The notes beneath the pieces were generated by a model that did no database searches, had not been told where the DNA came from, and saw nothing but the letters and a program-made list of their open reading frames with translations. The position numbers and the translations under genes are program-made. A DNA stretch of 64,000 nt, taken from contig NZ_CP121194.1 of NCBI RefSeq assembly GCF_039993895.1, positions 1,612,001-1,676,000 of the forward strand, given 5' to 3'. This DNA comes from Edaphobacter paludis. Its GTDB lineage: Bacteria > Acidobacteriota > Terriglobia > Terriglobales > Acidobacteriaceae. This document shows positions 1 to 8,628 of the stretch, in pieces; positions within the stretch are counted from its first letter, which is position 1; every line of letters begins with the position of its first letter.

Positions 1-1344
1 CTTGACCGGCGGGGAAGCTCTTGTCCTGTGCTGTTTGCATGGGACGGAACTAAATATCAATTTGTCTCTGACGTAATAGGCGCTGGGGTCATTGGTCATT
101 GGATATCACCTTCAGCGACGAACCAGGCTGACCCTGACGAATGGATCAAGGTGGAGGGTTCGCAGCTTAAGGAACGTGGTGGCCTGTTCAGCCTGCGCTT
201 TGGCGAGCCCATGGAGGAGATCAACTTTATCGACCAGCTGCGACTGGTTGCGATCGATCACCCCGACGGCACTGAGGTCTACCCTGACGAACGCTTCCTG
301 AATGAACGTCCCTTCGCCTCCGGTTCAACGGTGGTCGCTTCTTCGGATGCGCGCTTGCCTGCCGGGGCGTGGAATGACAAAGGTGAGGACGTCCTCCCGC
401 TTCTTGCTGAACGCGATCATAAATATGTTCGCGACTTTACCAATCTCACGTATGCGGGCTACGCGAAGATGCATACGCTTACGCTCGATCTGGGCGACTG
501 GAAGCAAGGAAATCCTCTTCGTCTCTTCATGAGCGGGTACATCGAATATTTCAGTGCCAGTTCCATGTATGCGGCATGGCAGGCCGGGTTGAAGCCCATC
601 TCGCCTTACGTCGAAGCGCAGATGCCGGATGGAAGCTGGAAGCGGATTGTCGACGATATGGGCTTTCCTGCGGGCCTTCCCAGGACGATTGTGGTCGATC
701 TCACCGGAAAATTACCAGCTGGCGCACACCGCATTCGCATGACGACAAACCTGCAAATCTATTGGGACCAGGTGTTGGTCGATAACGGCGCTGACGTTTC
801 GAAAAACGTTAGACAGTTTGAGTTGCCATTGGCCACCGCACACCTTGCCTTCCGCGGATATCCGCAACAGGTCGAGGGTGCGACCCCAGGCGATCTGACC
901 TACCGTTACGACCGTATCAGTGCGACAGGGCCTTTTCAGTGGCAGCGTGGAAGTTATACGAAGTATGGCAACGTCACTCCGCTGCTGCATCAGGTAGATA
1001 ACCAATATGTCATCTTCGGCAGCGGGGAAGAGATCGACGCGGAGTTTAGTGCTGCTTCGCTGAAGCCTCTGCCAGCCCACTGGAAGCGCGATTATTTCTT
1101 CTACGCAAACGGCTTCGTAAAAGATATGGACTTCTATGAGGCGCTGCCTTTTACTGTGGCGCAGATGCCCTTCCATCAGATGACTGCCTATCCGTATCCA
1201 GCCGATGAACATTATCCGGAGAATTCCAGCACTTTGAAATATCGATTGGACTGGAATGATCGTTTTGAATCTGGTAAGCGCACGCAGTTATACCAGTTCA
1301 ACTACGTACCCACGCTATCGCAGCCGACCGTTGCTAAACCATGA
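1..1344 (+). CDS. Secreted CRTAC1/FG-GAP-type protein, C-terminal part (5' end outside window)
   Basis: The reading frame is open from base 1, so this is the C-terminal 447 or so residues of a longer protein; the GTG at 28 is internal, not a start. The first visible residues, SSCPVLFAWDGTKYQFVSD, match a C-terminal motif I associate with large exported CRTAC1-like or FG-GAP/TPR proteins of Acidobacteriota. The rest is beta-rich with many Trp/Tyr and no membrane segment, and it ends in a free soluble C terminus. Function unknown; a cell-surface or periplasmic role is inferred from the family only. The next gene follows after 82 bp in the same direction. Confidence 0.6.
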   Translation, partial: LDRRGSSCPVLFAWDGTKYQFVSDVIGAGVIGHWISPSATNQADPDEWIKVEGSQLKERGGLFSLRFGEPMEEINFIDQLRLVAIDHPDGTEVYPDERFLNERPFASGSTVVASSDARLPAGAWNDKGEDVLPLLAERDHKYVRDFTNLTYAGYAKMHTLTLDLGDWKQGNPLRLFMSGYIEYFSASSMYAAWQAGLKPISPYVEAQMPDGSWKRIVDDMGFPAGLPRTIVVDLTGKLPAGAHRIRMTTNLQIYWDQVLVDNGADVSKNVRQFELPLATAHLAFRGYPQQVEGATPGDLTYRYDRISATGPFQWQRGSYTKYGNVTPLLHQVDNQYVIFGSGEEIDAEFSAASLKPLPAHWKRDYFFYANGFVKDMDFYEALPFTVAQMPFHQMTAYPYPADEHYPENSSTLKYRLDWNDRFESGKRTQLYQFNYVPTLSQPTVAKP

Positions 1345-1426
1345 TGACTAAGCGTCATATCCGGGCTCAAGCCGCGGATTCAGGTATTCTGTGTTTTCGA
1401 GTGCATATAAGGAGTACGACGCCACC

Positions 1427-1816
1427 ATGGCTAAATTGACGATTGTTTTCGGTATTCTGCTTATCATCCTTGGCGTCATCGGTTATGTTTATACTGGCAG
1501 CGCGCATCCCACGGCGCTTATTCCTGCCGGTGCGGGTATTCTCTTCATCATCTTCGGGGTATTTGCCACCAGCGATAATGCAAAAAAACGTATGCTGTGG
1601 ATGCATGTCTCCGTCACGGTCGCCCTGCTTTTGTTCCTCAGCCTGATCCGTGCCGATATCGATGTCATTCGCCTTAGCCGTGGTGTCTCTTTCCCTTATC
1701 CCGCCGCCGTTATTGAAAAGTCGGCGACGTCGCTCCTCAGCCTGTTGTATGTGCTGTTTTGCGTTCGTTCCTTTATTGCTGCGCGACGCCAAAGAACCCT
1801 GAATCCCGGTGCGTAG
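1427..1816 (+). CDS. Small four-helix membrane protein, unknown function
   Basis: A 129-residue protein. I chose the ATG at 1427 because AAGGAG (1409-1414) precedes it and the hydrophobic first helix starts at once; an in-frame ATG at 1391 would add 12 residues with no ribosome site. Four hydrophobic stretches can be read: residues about 4-20, 30-48, 60-77 and 95-115, with a basic C-terminal tail (ARRQR). No catalytic motif is visible. It sits 60 bp upstream of an ABC exporter gene and may be co-transcribed with it, but nothing shows a functional link. Confidence 0.7.
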   Translation: MAKLTIVFGILLIILGVIGYVYTGSAHPTALIPAGAGILFIIFGVFATSDNAKKRMLWMHVSVTVALLLFLSLIRADIDVIRLSRGVSFPYPAAVIEKSATSLLSLLYVLFCVRSFIAARRQRTLNPGA

Positions 1817-1876
1817 CTCCTCATCTAAAAGGCGTAAGCTTTAGCAGGGTTCTGGCAGATCTACGCCTTCTTTACT

Positions 1877-3823
1877 ATGTCCTCTTTCGGTCCATCCAAA
1901 TACGGCGGCGGTATGAAGGCCGCCGATCGTCCGTCCCGGGGTACCGGCCGCGCTGTGGTGGCCGATCTCAGCGCGTCGCGGCCCAAACCCAAGCTGAAGA
2001 AGGTGCTGCCAGAGGTGTGGCAGCTGATCAAGCCGCGGCGGGTCCTGCTTGGCGGCAGCTTCCTGCTGATGGTCATCAACCGCGCCAGCGGACTTGTTCT
2101 GCCTGCTTCGACGAAGTACCTTATCGACAATGTCATGGGCAAGCACCCGATCAAGTCGGCTTTCATCGCCGGCTTCATCGCGAAGCACCATCTCGCTCTG
2201 CTGCCTGTCATCGTTAGCGTTGTTGTCTGCGCTACTATTTTGCAGGGCATTACTTCTTACGCACTCACTCAGCTTCTGTCCAAAGAGGGCCAAAGGCTTA
2301 TCGCAGAGTTGCGGAAAGTGCAGGCGCACATCGGGCGGTTGCCGGTTGCGTTCTACGACGAGAACCGGACCGGCACTCTGGTTGCGCGCATCATGACCGA
2401 CGTAGAGGGTGTGCGGAACCTTATCGGGACCGGGGTGGTCGACTTTGTAGGCGGCGTGCTCACGGCGATCTTCGCATTCCTCTTTCTCATCTTTCTCAGC
2501 GTACAGATGACGCTCGTCACGTTCGTTATCCTGCTCGTGTTCGGACTCATTCTGCAGCGCGCCTTCAAGGTGATTCGGCCTATCTTTCGGGAGCGCGCCA
2601 AGATCAACGCCGAGGTTACAGGCCGTTTGACCGAATCGCTTGGTGGCGTCCGCGTCGTCAAGGGGTACCATGCCGAGGCCAGCGAGGCTAAAGTTTTTGC
2701 GGCCGGGGCCAATCGGCTGCTGCAGAACGTCATATCTTCGCTCACTGCACAGTCGCTCATGTCGCTTGCTTCAACTGCCGTGCTTGGCGTGGTTGGAGCG
2801 CTGGTGATGTATCTGGGTGCCCGCCAGGTCGTCGCCGGACACCTTACGACTGGCGGCTACGTCACCTACGTCATGTTCCTGGCGTTCATGATCGCGCCGA
2901 TTGTTCAGCTCGTTTCGATAGGGACGCAGCTTACGGAGGCCGTCGCCGGACTGGACCGGACGAATGAGATCCTCGCCGAGCGGCAGGAAGACTCCGAGGC
3001 TGCGCGCACGCACTCGCTATCCGTCATCAGGGGCGATATTGCCTTTCGCGACGTTAAGTTTGCCTATGAGGAGGGGAAGCCAGTGCTGCATGGCATCAGC
3101 TTTGAATCGAAACCTGGTACCGTCACCGCCTTGGTCGGCTCGTCCGGCTCGGGGAAGTCAACAATCATCTCGTTGATTTGCGGCTTTCATACTGCGAGTT
3201 CAGGGCAGATCCTGGTCGACGGCGTCGATCTCTCCACCATCCGGCTTAGTAGCTACCGCGAGCAGCTTGGAGTAGTGCTGCAGGAGACCTTCCTGTTTGA
3301 CGGGACTATCCGCGAGAACATTTTGTTCAGCCGACCCAACGCGACGGAAGAACAACTTTTAGAGGCCTGCCGGATTGCCCGGGTGGACGAGTTCGCCGAG
3401 CGGTTCCCCGAGCGTTACGAGACGATCGTCGGGGAGCGCGGCGTCAAGCTTTCGGGCGGCCAGCGGCAACGGCTTTCGATTGCTCGCGCCATCCTCGCCG
3501 ATCCCCGAATTCTGATCCTTGATGAGGCGACCAGCTCGCTGGACTCTGAATCAGAGGCCATGATTCAGAACGGTCTCAACTTCCTTATGCAGGGACGCAC
3601 GACCTTTGTGATCGCACATCGACTTTCAACTATCCGTCGGGCCGACCAGATCCTCGTCGTTGAGCAGGGATTGATCGTCGAGCGAGGAACCCATGAGCAG
3701 CTTTATCGGATGGGGGGACGGTATTACGACCTCTACACCCGGCAACACGGCCTTGAGGCGAATCTGTTCCTTGCCCCGGGCGAGGGTGATACATCGGATG
3801 AACCGGTGACGGCTAAAGCGTGA
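1877..3823 (+). CDS. ABC exporter, fused permease and ATPase (MsbA/MDR type)
   Basis: A 648-residue half-transporter, expected to work as a homodimer in the inner membrane, exporting lipid or drug-like substrates. A basic, low-complexity cytoplasmic extension of about 55 residues precedes the six-helix membrane domain (about 60-345). The ATPase domain is complete: Walker A GSSGSGKST near 420, Q-loop LQETFLF, signature LSGGQRQRLS near 524, Walker B ILILDEATSSLD near 544 and the switch His in FVIAHRLST. The substrate cannot be told from sequence. A second exporter of the same class lies at the far end of the window beside lpxB and is the better MsbA candidate. No clear ribosome site precedes the chosen ATG. 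Confidence 0.92.
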   Translation: MSSFGPSKYGGGMKAADRPSRGTGRAVVADLSASRPKPKLKKVLPEVWQLIKPRRVLLGGSFLLMVINRASGLVLPASTKYLIDNVMGKHPIKSAFIAGFIAKHHLALLPVIVSVVVCATILQGITSYALTQLLSKEGQRLIAELRKVQAHIGRLPVAFYDENRTGTLVARIMTDVEGVRNLIGTGVVDFVGGVLTAIFAFLFLIFLSVQMTLVTFVILLVFGLILQRAFKVIRPIFRERAKINAEVTGRLTESLGGVRVVKGYHAEASEAKVFAAGANRLLQNVISSLTAQSLMSLASTAVLGVVGALVMYLGARQVVAGHLTTGGYVTYVMFLAFMIAPIVQLVSIGTQLTEAVAGLDRTNEILAERQEDSEAARTHSLSVIRGDIAFRDVKFAYEEGKPVLHGISFESKPGTVTALVGSSGSGKSTIISLICGFHTASSGQILVDGVDLSTIRLSSYREQLGVVLQETFLFDGTIRENILFSRPNATEEQLLEACRIARVDEFAERFPERYETIVGERGVKLSGGQRQRLSIARAILADPRILILDEATSSLDSESEAMIQNGLNFLMQGRTTFVIAHRLSTIRRADQILVVEQGLIVERGTHEQLYRMGGRYYDLYTRQHGLEANLFLAPGEGDTSDEPVTAKA

Positions 3824-3888
3824 TTGGGTATCGTCCCTCAAAGACAGAATGAAAACTCATCTCTATCTACAGTCACTATGAGAATTCT

Positions 3889-4662
3889 TTAGTGAGACGT
3901 CCATGTCTTGTCCGAGGAATTGCATAACTTTTCAAGCGTGCAATCGACGCACTTTGGCTTACGCGCGATGCAAATCTGCCGTCCATGATGGATTAGCTCA
4001 TGGGAGAAGGCAATCCAATGGTCCTTGGGGATGATCTTCATCATGTCCCGTTCGACCTTCTCAGGCGCGGTCTCATTGGTTAGCTCCAGTCGTCGAGTGA
4101 GACGCATAACATGCGTATCTACAACAACTCCGACGGCAATCCTAAACCATGACCCGAGGACTACATTGGCGGTCTTGCGAGCTACGCCGGGCAAGCGCAG
4201 TAGCTCTTCCATGGTCTGGGGGACTTTACCACCGAACTCCTCGACCACTGCCTTGGCCGCGCCCTTTATGGACTTGGCCTTATTGCGATAGAAGCCGGTT
4301 GTGCGGATCAACTCTTCCAGTTCCGGGAGAGAGGCAGCTGCCATTGCCTTCGGCGTGGGGAATGCCTTGAACAGGGCAGGCGTGACGAGGTTCACGCGCA
4401 CGTCCGTACACTGTGCAGAAAGGATCGTGGCCACCGTTAACTCCCAGGCATTGCGATGGTTCAGAGCGCAGACTACACCGGGGTAGGTCTTCTCCAGCAC
4501 CTCCAGAATTGCGGTGACGCGCTTTGGGTCGAGAGGGTTTGCCGTCTTGCCGAGCTTCTTCTTCGGAGATGCAGATTCGGTTGCAGCAATCGCCCGTGCC
4601 TTCATTCCCACGGGCGATTGCTGCACCGGTTTCACTACTGTCGTCGTCTTAGTCCGCGGCAT
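3889..4662 (-). CDS. nth: Endonuclease III (DNA glycosylase/AP lyase)
   Basis: Base-excision repair enzyme that removes oxidised pyrimidines and cleaves the abasic site. The 257-residue protein has a helix-hairpin-helix LPGVARKTANVV with catalytic Lys163, the catalytic Asp182 in VVVDTHV, and a 4Fe-4S cluster set Cys231-x6-Cys238-x2-Cys241-x5-Cys247, all at the family spacing. An N-terminal Lys/Ala-rich extension of about 38 residues is longer than in the E. coli enzyme. The gene starts 6 bp after the hemQ stop, so the two are very likely one transcript, an association with no obvious biochemical reason beyond both proteins carrying iron cofactors. Confidence 0.95.
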   Translation of the reverse strand: MPRTKTTTVVKPVQQSPVGMKARAIAATESASPKKKLGKTANPLDPKRVTAILEVLEKTYPGVVCALNHRNAWELTVATILSAQCTDVRVNLVTPALFKAFPTPKAMAAASLPELEELIRTTGFYRNKAKSIKGAAKAVVEEFGGKVPQTMEELLRLPGVARKTANVVLGSWFRIAVGVVVDTHVMRLTRRLELTNETAPEKVERDMMKIIPKDHWIAFSHELIHHGRQICIARKPKCVDCTLEKLCNSSDKTWTSH

Positions 4663-4668
4663 ATCGTC

Positions 4669-5508
4669 CTAGCCCAGCCGGTTCAGCATCTCTTCTGCAG
4701 CCACGCGAACGCAACTGAAGACCGGGGTGTCCTTCAGGGTGTAGAGGCTGATCTCGGTCTCGCGCAGTTGCTGGACGAGGTCTACGAAATCCTCAGGGAA
4801 ATTGGTCTCAAACGCGACCACGAACTCCTGATCGTCGATGCCGAAGGAGTAGGTCGTATTCAACTTGACTCGCGGATAACTTAGTCCAACTCGGATGTGC
4901 TCATCCATCAGCCGCTTCCGCTCCTCGAGCGACAGCAGATACCAGGGCCGCGTCTTCCAAAAGGGATAGATGAAAATGTACTTCTGGCCGCCGGGACGGA
5001 TCGCGCCACGGCTCTCGCCCTCGCTCTCATCGGGACGGCCAATCTGATACTGAGAGCGCTTGGTCATCGCCAGAAAATTATGCGGCGAGTTGAGATAGCC
5101 GCCGAGCCCCGTGCCCATTAACTCACTGCGCATCTGGTTCATCTCATCGACGGCGTAGCCAATCGACCAGACGCACATATCCACATCGCCCCGTGTGCCG
5201 ATGGTCGAATAGGTTAGTGAGAGAAACTCGCCAGTTCGGTTCCAGCGCTCGAGCACGGCGGCAAACTCGGCCTTGTGCGCCGCCTTTTCGTCTTTGGGCA
5301 GCCTGCGCCACTCGGGCATCACCTTATAGAAGCTGAAGGCCACGATCTGCCGCTTCACCGGCGGCTTGGATGGATCATGCGGTGCCGCTCCATAGCTGCT
5401 TGCGGGGCGTCCGGATACCGCCGCAGTGGGAGATGTCTTTGCTGCGCTCGCCTGCGGCTCTTCTGCTTCCTGTTTCGGTGCAATTGTCTGTGCCATTTCT
5501 TGGGCCAT
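4669..5508 (-). CDS. hemQ: Coproheme decarboxylase (HemQ, chlorite dismutase family)
   Basis: Final step of the coproporphyrin-dependent heme pathway: oxidative decarboxylation of coproheme to heme b in the cytosol. The family signature is clear: YIFIYPFWKTRPWYLL with Tyr181 and Lys185, then MDEHIRVG with a candidate axial His204, then VKLNTTYSFGIDDQEFVVAFET. The protein is about 279 residues from the ATG at 5508 (another ATG lies at 5496, and one at 5544 would add 12 residues). The first 50 residues are Ala/Pro/Ser-rich and probably disordered. It is first in a hemQ-nth operon and diverges from the DedA gene across about 76 bp. A heme A synthase gene lies at 30.9 kb. Confidence 0.93.
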   Translation of the reverse strand: MAQEMAQTIAPKQEAEEPQASAAKTSPTAAVSGRPASSYGAAPHDPSKPPVKRQIVAFSFYKVMPEWRRLPKDEKAAHKAEFAAVLERWNRTGEFLSLTYSTIGTRGDVDMCVWSIGYAVDEMNQMRSELMGTGLGGYLNSPHNFLAMTKRSQYQIGRPDESEGESRGAIRPGGQKYIFIYPFWKTRPWYLLSLEERKRLMDEHIRVGLSYPRVKLNTTYSFGIDDQEFVVAFETNFPEDFVDLVQQLRETEISLYTLKDTPVFSCVRVAAEEMLNRLG

Positions 5509-5584
5509 ACCTCGATTGTCTCCCGAACCTGCGCACGCTGGCAAAGAACTGTATTTTCACGCCAACCCGATATACTGCACCTGC

Positions 5585-6211
5585 ATGTCAGAAAAAATCA
5601 TTGCCCTCCTTGTTGGCGCTATCGCCAGTGGTGGCTACCTGAGCGTTATCGTGCTCATGGCCATCCAGTCCGCCTGCATCCCCATTCCTTCCGAAGTCAT
5701 CATGCCGCTGGCTGGCTACGCTCTGGCCCACACCCAGCTCCAGCTCATCATCCTGGCGACCGTGGCTTCTCTGGCCTCGAACCTCGGCTCAATCCCTGCT
5801 TACTGGGTAGGGGCGCGCGGAGGCCGTCCCATGGTGGAACGCTACGGCAGCTATCTCCTCCTCAGCCGCCGCGACCTTGACCTCGTCGACCACTTTTTCG
5901 CCCGCTACGGCTCCATCACCGTGCTCATCGGCAGAATGCTGCCCATAGTGCGCACCTTCATCGCCTTTCCGGCGGGCGTTGCGAAGATGAACCAACTCCG
6001 CTTCCATATCTACACCTTCATTGGCTCATGGCCGTGGTGCTATGTGCTCGCCTACGTCGGCATGAAGCTCGGCGCGCAGTTCAACACCAACCCGCGCTTC
6101 AAAGATGTCTTCCACCGCTTCCATCTTGGCGTCGAAGCTACCATCGTCATAGGTTTCATCTGGTTCGTGATCTCGCACTGGAAGAACCGCATCCGCACCG
6201 AAGCGGCATAA
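5585..6211 (+). CDS. DedA family membrane protein
   Basis: A 208-residue inner-membrane protein of the DedA/SNARE-associated family, whose members help recycle undecaprenyl-phosphate or other lipids and support envelope homeostasis. Seen here: the family pattern IPIPSEVIMPLAGY near residues 32-45, the re-entrant GSIPAYWVGARGGRP, and GRMLPIVRTFIAFPAGVAKM in the second half, with four to five hydrophobic segments. I chose the ATG at 5585 (MSEKIIALLVGA); the frame is open further upstream, but that part overlaps the start of divergent hemQ. A decayed copy of the last 75 codons lies 640 bp downstream. Confidence 0.92.
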   Translation: MSEKIIALLVGAIASGGYLSVIVLMAIQSACIPIPSEVIMPLAGYALAHTQLQLIILATVASLASNLGSIPAYWVGARGGRPMVERYGSYLLLSRRDLDLVDHFFARYGSITVLIGRMLPIVRTFIAFPAGVAKMNQLRFHIYTFIGSWPWCYVLAYVGMKLGAQFNTNPRFKDVFHRFHLGVEATIVIGFIWFVISHWKNRIRTEAA

Positions 6212-6299
6212 AGTTCAGGCCCACAGAAAACATGAAGCTGAAAAGACAACTCCCCTTCATCTTTTGGGTCTAATAAGGTGGTCGTGGAGGAGTAACTAT

Positions 6300-6752
6300 A
6301 TGTCCATCTGGAAGATGTTCGCACTTTCTGCACTGGGTGCCGCGTTGCTTGTCGGTACGCCTGCCACCCCCGCGCAGGTTTCCATCAACATTGGCGTGGC
6401 CCCGATATGTCCCTACGGGTACTTCGACTTTCCCCCTTACGATTGCGCTCCTTACGGCTATTATGGCCCGGATTGGTTCGTCGGCGGAGTGTTCATTGGA
6501 GCCGGCCCGTGGTTTCATGGTCCGCGCGGCTTCTACGGCCATGTCGATAACCGCTTTGATCCTCGTCACGGTTATAGAGGCCCGCTCCCGGAGCGTGGAG
6601 CCCAGCCGTTCCAGCATTTTCAAGGAAACGAAGCGCGGGATGGACGCGGTCATGTAGGCACTGCGAACCATGACGCCCGCAACGAGCACAGCGCCGGGTA
6701 CCGTGGCGCAGGCCATCCTGGCGGTCGCGGTCGTGACGGCGGTCACCGGTAA
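6300..6752 (+). CDS. Secreted Gly/His/Tyr-rich small protein
   Basis: A 150-residue exported protein of unknown function. The ATG at 6300 follows a good ribosome site (GGAGG near 6287), and a signal peptide is evident (hydrophobic residues 5-22, cleavage after PAQ or so). The mature part begins VSINIGVAPICPYGYFDF, then aromatic repeats rich in Tyr, Gly and Pro with two Cys, then GGVFIGAGPWFHGPRGFYG, and ends in a disordered His/Gly/Arg/Asp tail. I recognise this organisation from hypothetical proteins in Acidobacteriota but know no function. A hairpin follows the stop. Confidence 0.8.
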   Translation: MSIWKMFALSALGAALLVGTPATPAQVSINIGVAPICPYGYFDFPPYDCAPYGYYGPDWFVGGVFIGAGPWFHGPRGFYGHVDNRFDPRHGYRGPLPERGAQPFQHFQGNEARDGRGHVGTANHDARNEHSAGYRGAGHPGGRGRDGGHR

Positions 6753-6767
6753 ACGATTGAGATAAGC

Positions 6768-6809
6768 GCGAACAAGGCCCTCTGTCGCTCAGCGGGCCTT
6801 TGCGTTCGC
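6768..6809 (+). terminator. Hairpin after the secreted protein gene
   Basis: GCGAAC-AAGGCCC (6768-6780) pairs with GGGCCTT (6794-6800) and GTTCGC (6804-6809), with a three-base bulge TGC. The hairpin is strong and lies 16 bp after the stop, but no run of T follows, so it is a terminator candidate rather than a textbook one. Confidence 0.5.
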
Positions 6810-6852
6810 ACTTGACTTGTTTCCGACCACATAGCTTTGTCCGCTTATGCTG

Positions 6853-7080
6853 CACAGTTAAACCAGATTCGCCTTCATCTCTACACCTTCATCCATCGCT
6901 TCTTGACCCTGCTACGTTGCGTGCGTCGGCATGAAACTCTGCGCGCAGTTCAATACCAATGCCGGTTCAAAGACGTATTCCATGGCTTCCAACACCGCCC
7001 GGAAGCCCTCATCGTCCTTGCCTTCATCTGAGTCGCGATCTCGGCACCGGAAGAACCGCATCCACGCCGAATATGCCTGA
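6853..7080 (+). pseudogene. Decayed 3' fragment of a second dedA gene
   Basis: Bases 6853-7080 align along their whole length with bases 5987-6211, the last 75 codons of the intact dedA gene, at roughly 70% identity by eye. The translation keeps blocks such as LNQIRLHLYTFIH and RFKDVFHGF against LRFHIYTFIG and RFKDVFHRF. The centre (around 6890-6920) has drifted and needs small gaps, and a Trp codon in the intact gene (FIW) is TGA here at 7029-7031. Nothing dedA-like is visible upstream of 6853. This is the remnant of a tandem duplication or a dead paralogue, not an expressed gene. Confidence 0.8.
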
Positions 7081-7146
7081 TTGCCGGGAAAAACGCGTTA
7101 TCGCTAACGTCTAAACAATCATCTACTTTGTTTGCGCCTGCTCTTT

Positions 7147-7193
7147 TCGTGAGCAATACTGGGGATTCCGCACCAGCGGAAATTGCCTCACGA
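7147..7193 (+). promoter_or_regulatory. Structured leader hairpin before inositol-phosphate synthase
   Basis: TCGTGAG (7147-7153) and CAA (7154-7156) pair with TTG (7183-7185) and CTCACGA (7187-7193), one base bulged; inside, TTCCGC (7166-7171) pairs with GCGGAA (7176-7181) around the loop ACCA. The last paired base is the first A of the AAGGA ribosome site at 7193-7197, so the fold abuts translation initiation. Whether it is regulatory is inference. Confidence 0.45.
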
Positions 7194-7209
7194 AGGATTT
7201 TGCTCAGTT

Positions 7210-8550
7210 ATGTCTACACCTGAAGCCGCCACACCAAGCGCGGCCAGCATCAAGCCCGCAGCTGGAAAATTAGGCGTCATGGTTCCCGGTATGGGAGCTG
7301 TCGCCACCACCCTTATCGCCGGCGTAGAAGCCGTTCGTCGTGGGCTGGCCAAGCCCATCGGCTCCACCACGCAGATGGGCACCATCCGCCTCGGCAAGCG
7401 CAACGAAAGCCGCAGCCCACTCATCAAGGACTTCGCCCCCATCGCACAGCTCGACGATCTCGTCTTTACCGGATGGGATATCTTTGGCGGCAACCTCTAC
7501 GACGCAGCCAAAACCGCCCACGTGCTCGACCGCGACCAGCTTGAACAGATTCGCCCCTATCTCGAATCCATCGAGCCGATGCCCGCCGCCTTCGACCAGC
7601 ACTATGTCAAGCGTCTTGAAGGCAAGAAGATCAAGACCGGCAAGAACAAGTGCGACCTCGCCAACCAGATTCGCAACGACATCGCCGAGTTCAAGACCAA
7701 GACCGACCGGCAGGTCATGATCTGGACCGGCTCCACCGAGATATTCATCAAGCCCAGCGCGGTTCACCAGACGCTCGAAGCCTTCGAGAAGGGCCTCGTC
7801 GAGGATGACCCGAACATCGCACCGTCGATGCTCTATGCTTGGGCGGCGTTGAAGGAGGGTATTCCCTTTGCTAACGGCGCACCCAATCTGACCGTCGACA
7901 TCCCTGCGCTGCAGGAGCTTTCAAAGAAGATGAACGCTCCCATCTGCGGCAAGGACTTCAAGACCGGCCAGACCTTCATCAAGACCGTTCTCGCTCCGGC
8001 CTTCAAGGTTCGCAACATCGGCGTCAGCGGATGGTATTCCACCAACATTCTCGGTAACCGCGACGGCGAGGTGCTCGACGATCCAGAGTCCTTCAAGACC
8101 AAAGAAGAGTCGAAGCTCGGCGTACTCGATTACATCTTTCAGCCGGAGCTGCACCCCGATCTCTACAAGGATCTCTATCACAAGGTTCGCATTAACTATT
8201 ACCCTCCACGTGGTGATAATAAAGAGGGTTGGGACAATATCGATATCTTCGGCTGGCTCGGTTATCCGATGCAGCTCAAGGTCGATTTCCTCTGCCGTGA
8301 CTCCATCCTCGCCGCACCTTTGGCGCTCGACCTCATCCTCTTCATGGACCTTGCGGCACGGACGCCAAGCCTGCGCGGTCTGGGAATTCAGGAGTGGCTC
8401 AGCTTCTACTTCAAGGCACCGCAGCATGCCGAAGGACTGTACCCGGAGCACGACCTCTTCATCCAGCACACCAAGCTGAAGAACACGCTTCGCCACATCA
8501 TGGGCGAAGACCTTATCACGCACCTTGGACTGGAATACTACGATCAGTAA
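7210..8550 (+). CDS. ino1: Inositol-3-phosphate synthase
   Basis: Converts D-glucose-6-phosphate to 1L-myo-inositol-1-phosphate with NAD+ as a recycled cofactor, the first step to inositol lipids or inositol solutes. The 446-residue protein starts at the ATG at 7210 (AAGGA at 7193-7197). It has an N-terminal dinucleotide site (GVMVPGMGAVATTLIAG), the QMGTIRLGKR block, and the conserved core NIGVSGWYSTNILGNRDGEVL with downstream VDFLCRDSILAAPLALDL. Length and motifs fit the shorter bacterial/archaeal form. No inositol-using gene is nearby. It has its own structured leader and is closed by a strong intrinsic terminator. Confidence 0.95.
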   Translation: MSTPEAATPSAASIKPAAGKLGVMVPGMGAVATTLIAGVEAVRRGLAKPIGSTTQMGTIRLGKRNESRSPLIKDFAPIAQLDDLVFTGWDIFGGNLYDAAKTAHVLDRDQLEQIRPYLESIEPMPAAFDQHYVKRLEGKKIKTGKNKCDLANQIRNDIAEFKTKTDRQVMIWTGSTEIFIKPSAVHQTLEAFEKGLVEDDPNIAPSMLYAWAALKEGIPFANGAPNLTVDIPALQELSKKMNAPICGKDFKTGQTFIKTVLAPAFKVRNIGVSGWYSTNILGNRDGEVLDDPESFKTKEESKLGVLDYIFQPELHPDLYKDLYHKVRINYYPPRGDNKEGWDNIDIFGWLGYPMQLKVDFLCRDSILAAPLALDLILFMDLAARTPSLRGLGIQEWLSFYFKAPQHAEGLYPEHDLFIQHTKLKNTLRHIMGEDLITHLGLEYYDQ

Positions 8551-8596
8551 CCAGTAGAAGTGGAATACAAAGATTACTGGTGTTTAGTGGGTTACG

Positions 8597-8628
8597 GCGG
8601 CTGCGAGATTTTCGCAGCCGCTTTTTTT
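8597..8628 (+). terminator. Intrinsic terminator of inositol-phosphate synthase
   Basis: GCGGCTGCGA (8597-8606), loop GATTT, TCGCAGCCGC (8612-8621), then seven T (8622-8628). A perfect 10-bp GC-rich stem with a U tract. It lies between convergent genes and touches the engB stop codon. Confidence 0.93.
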
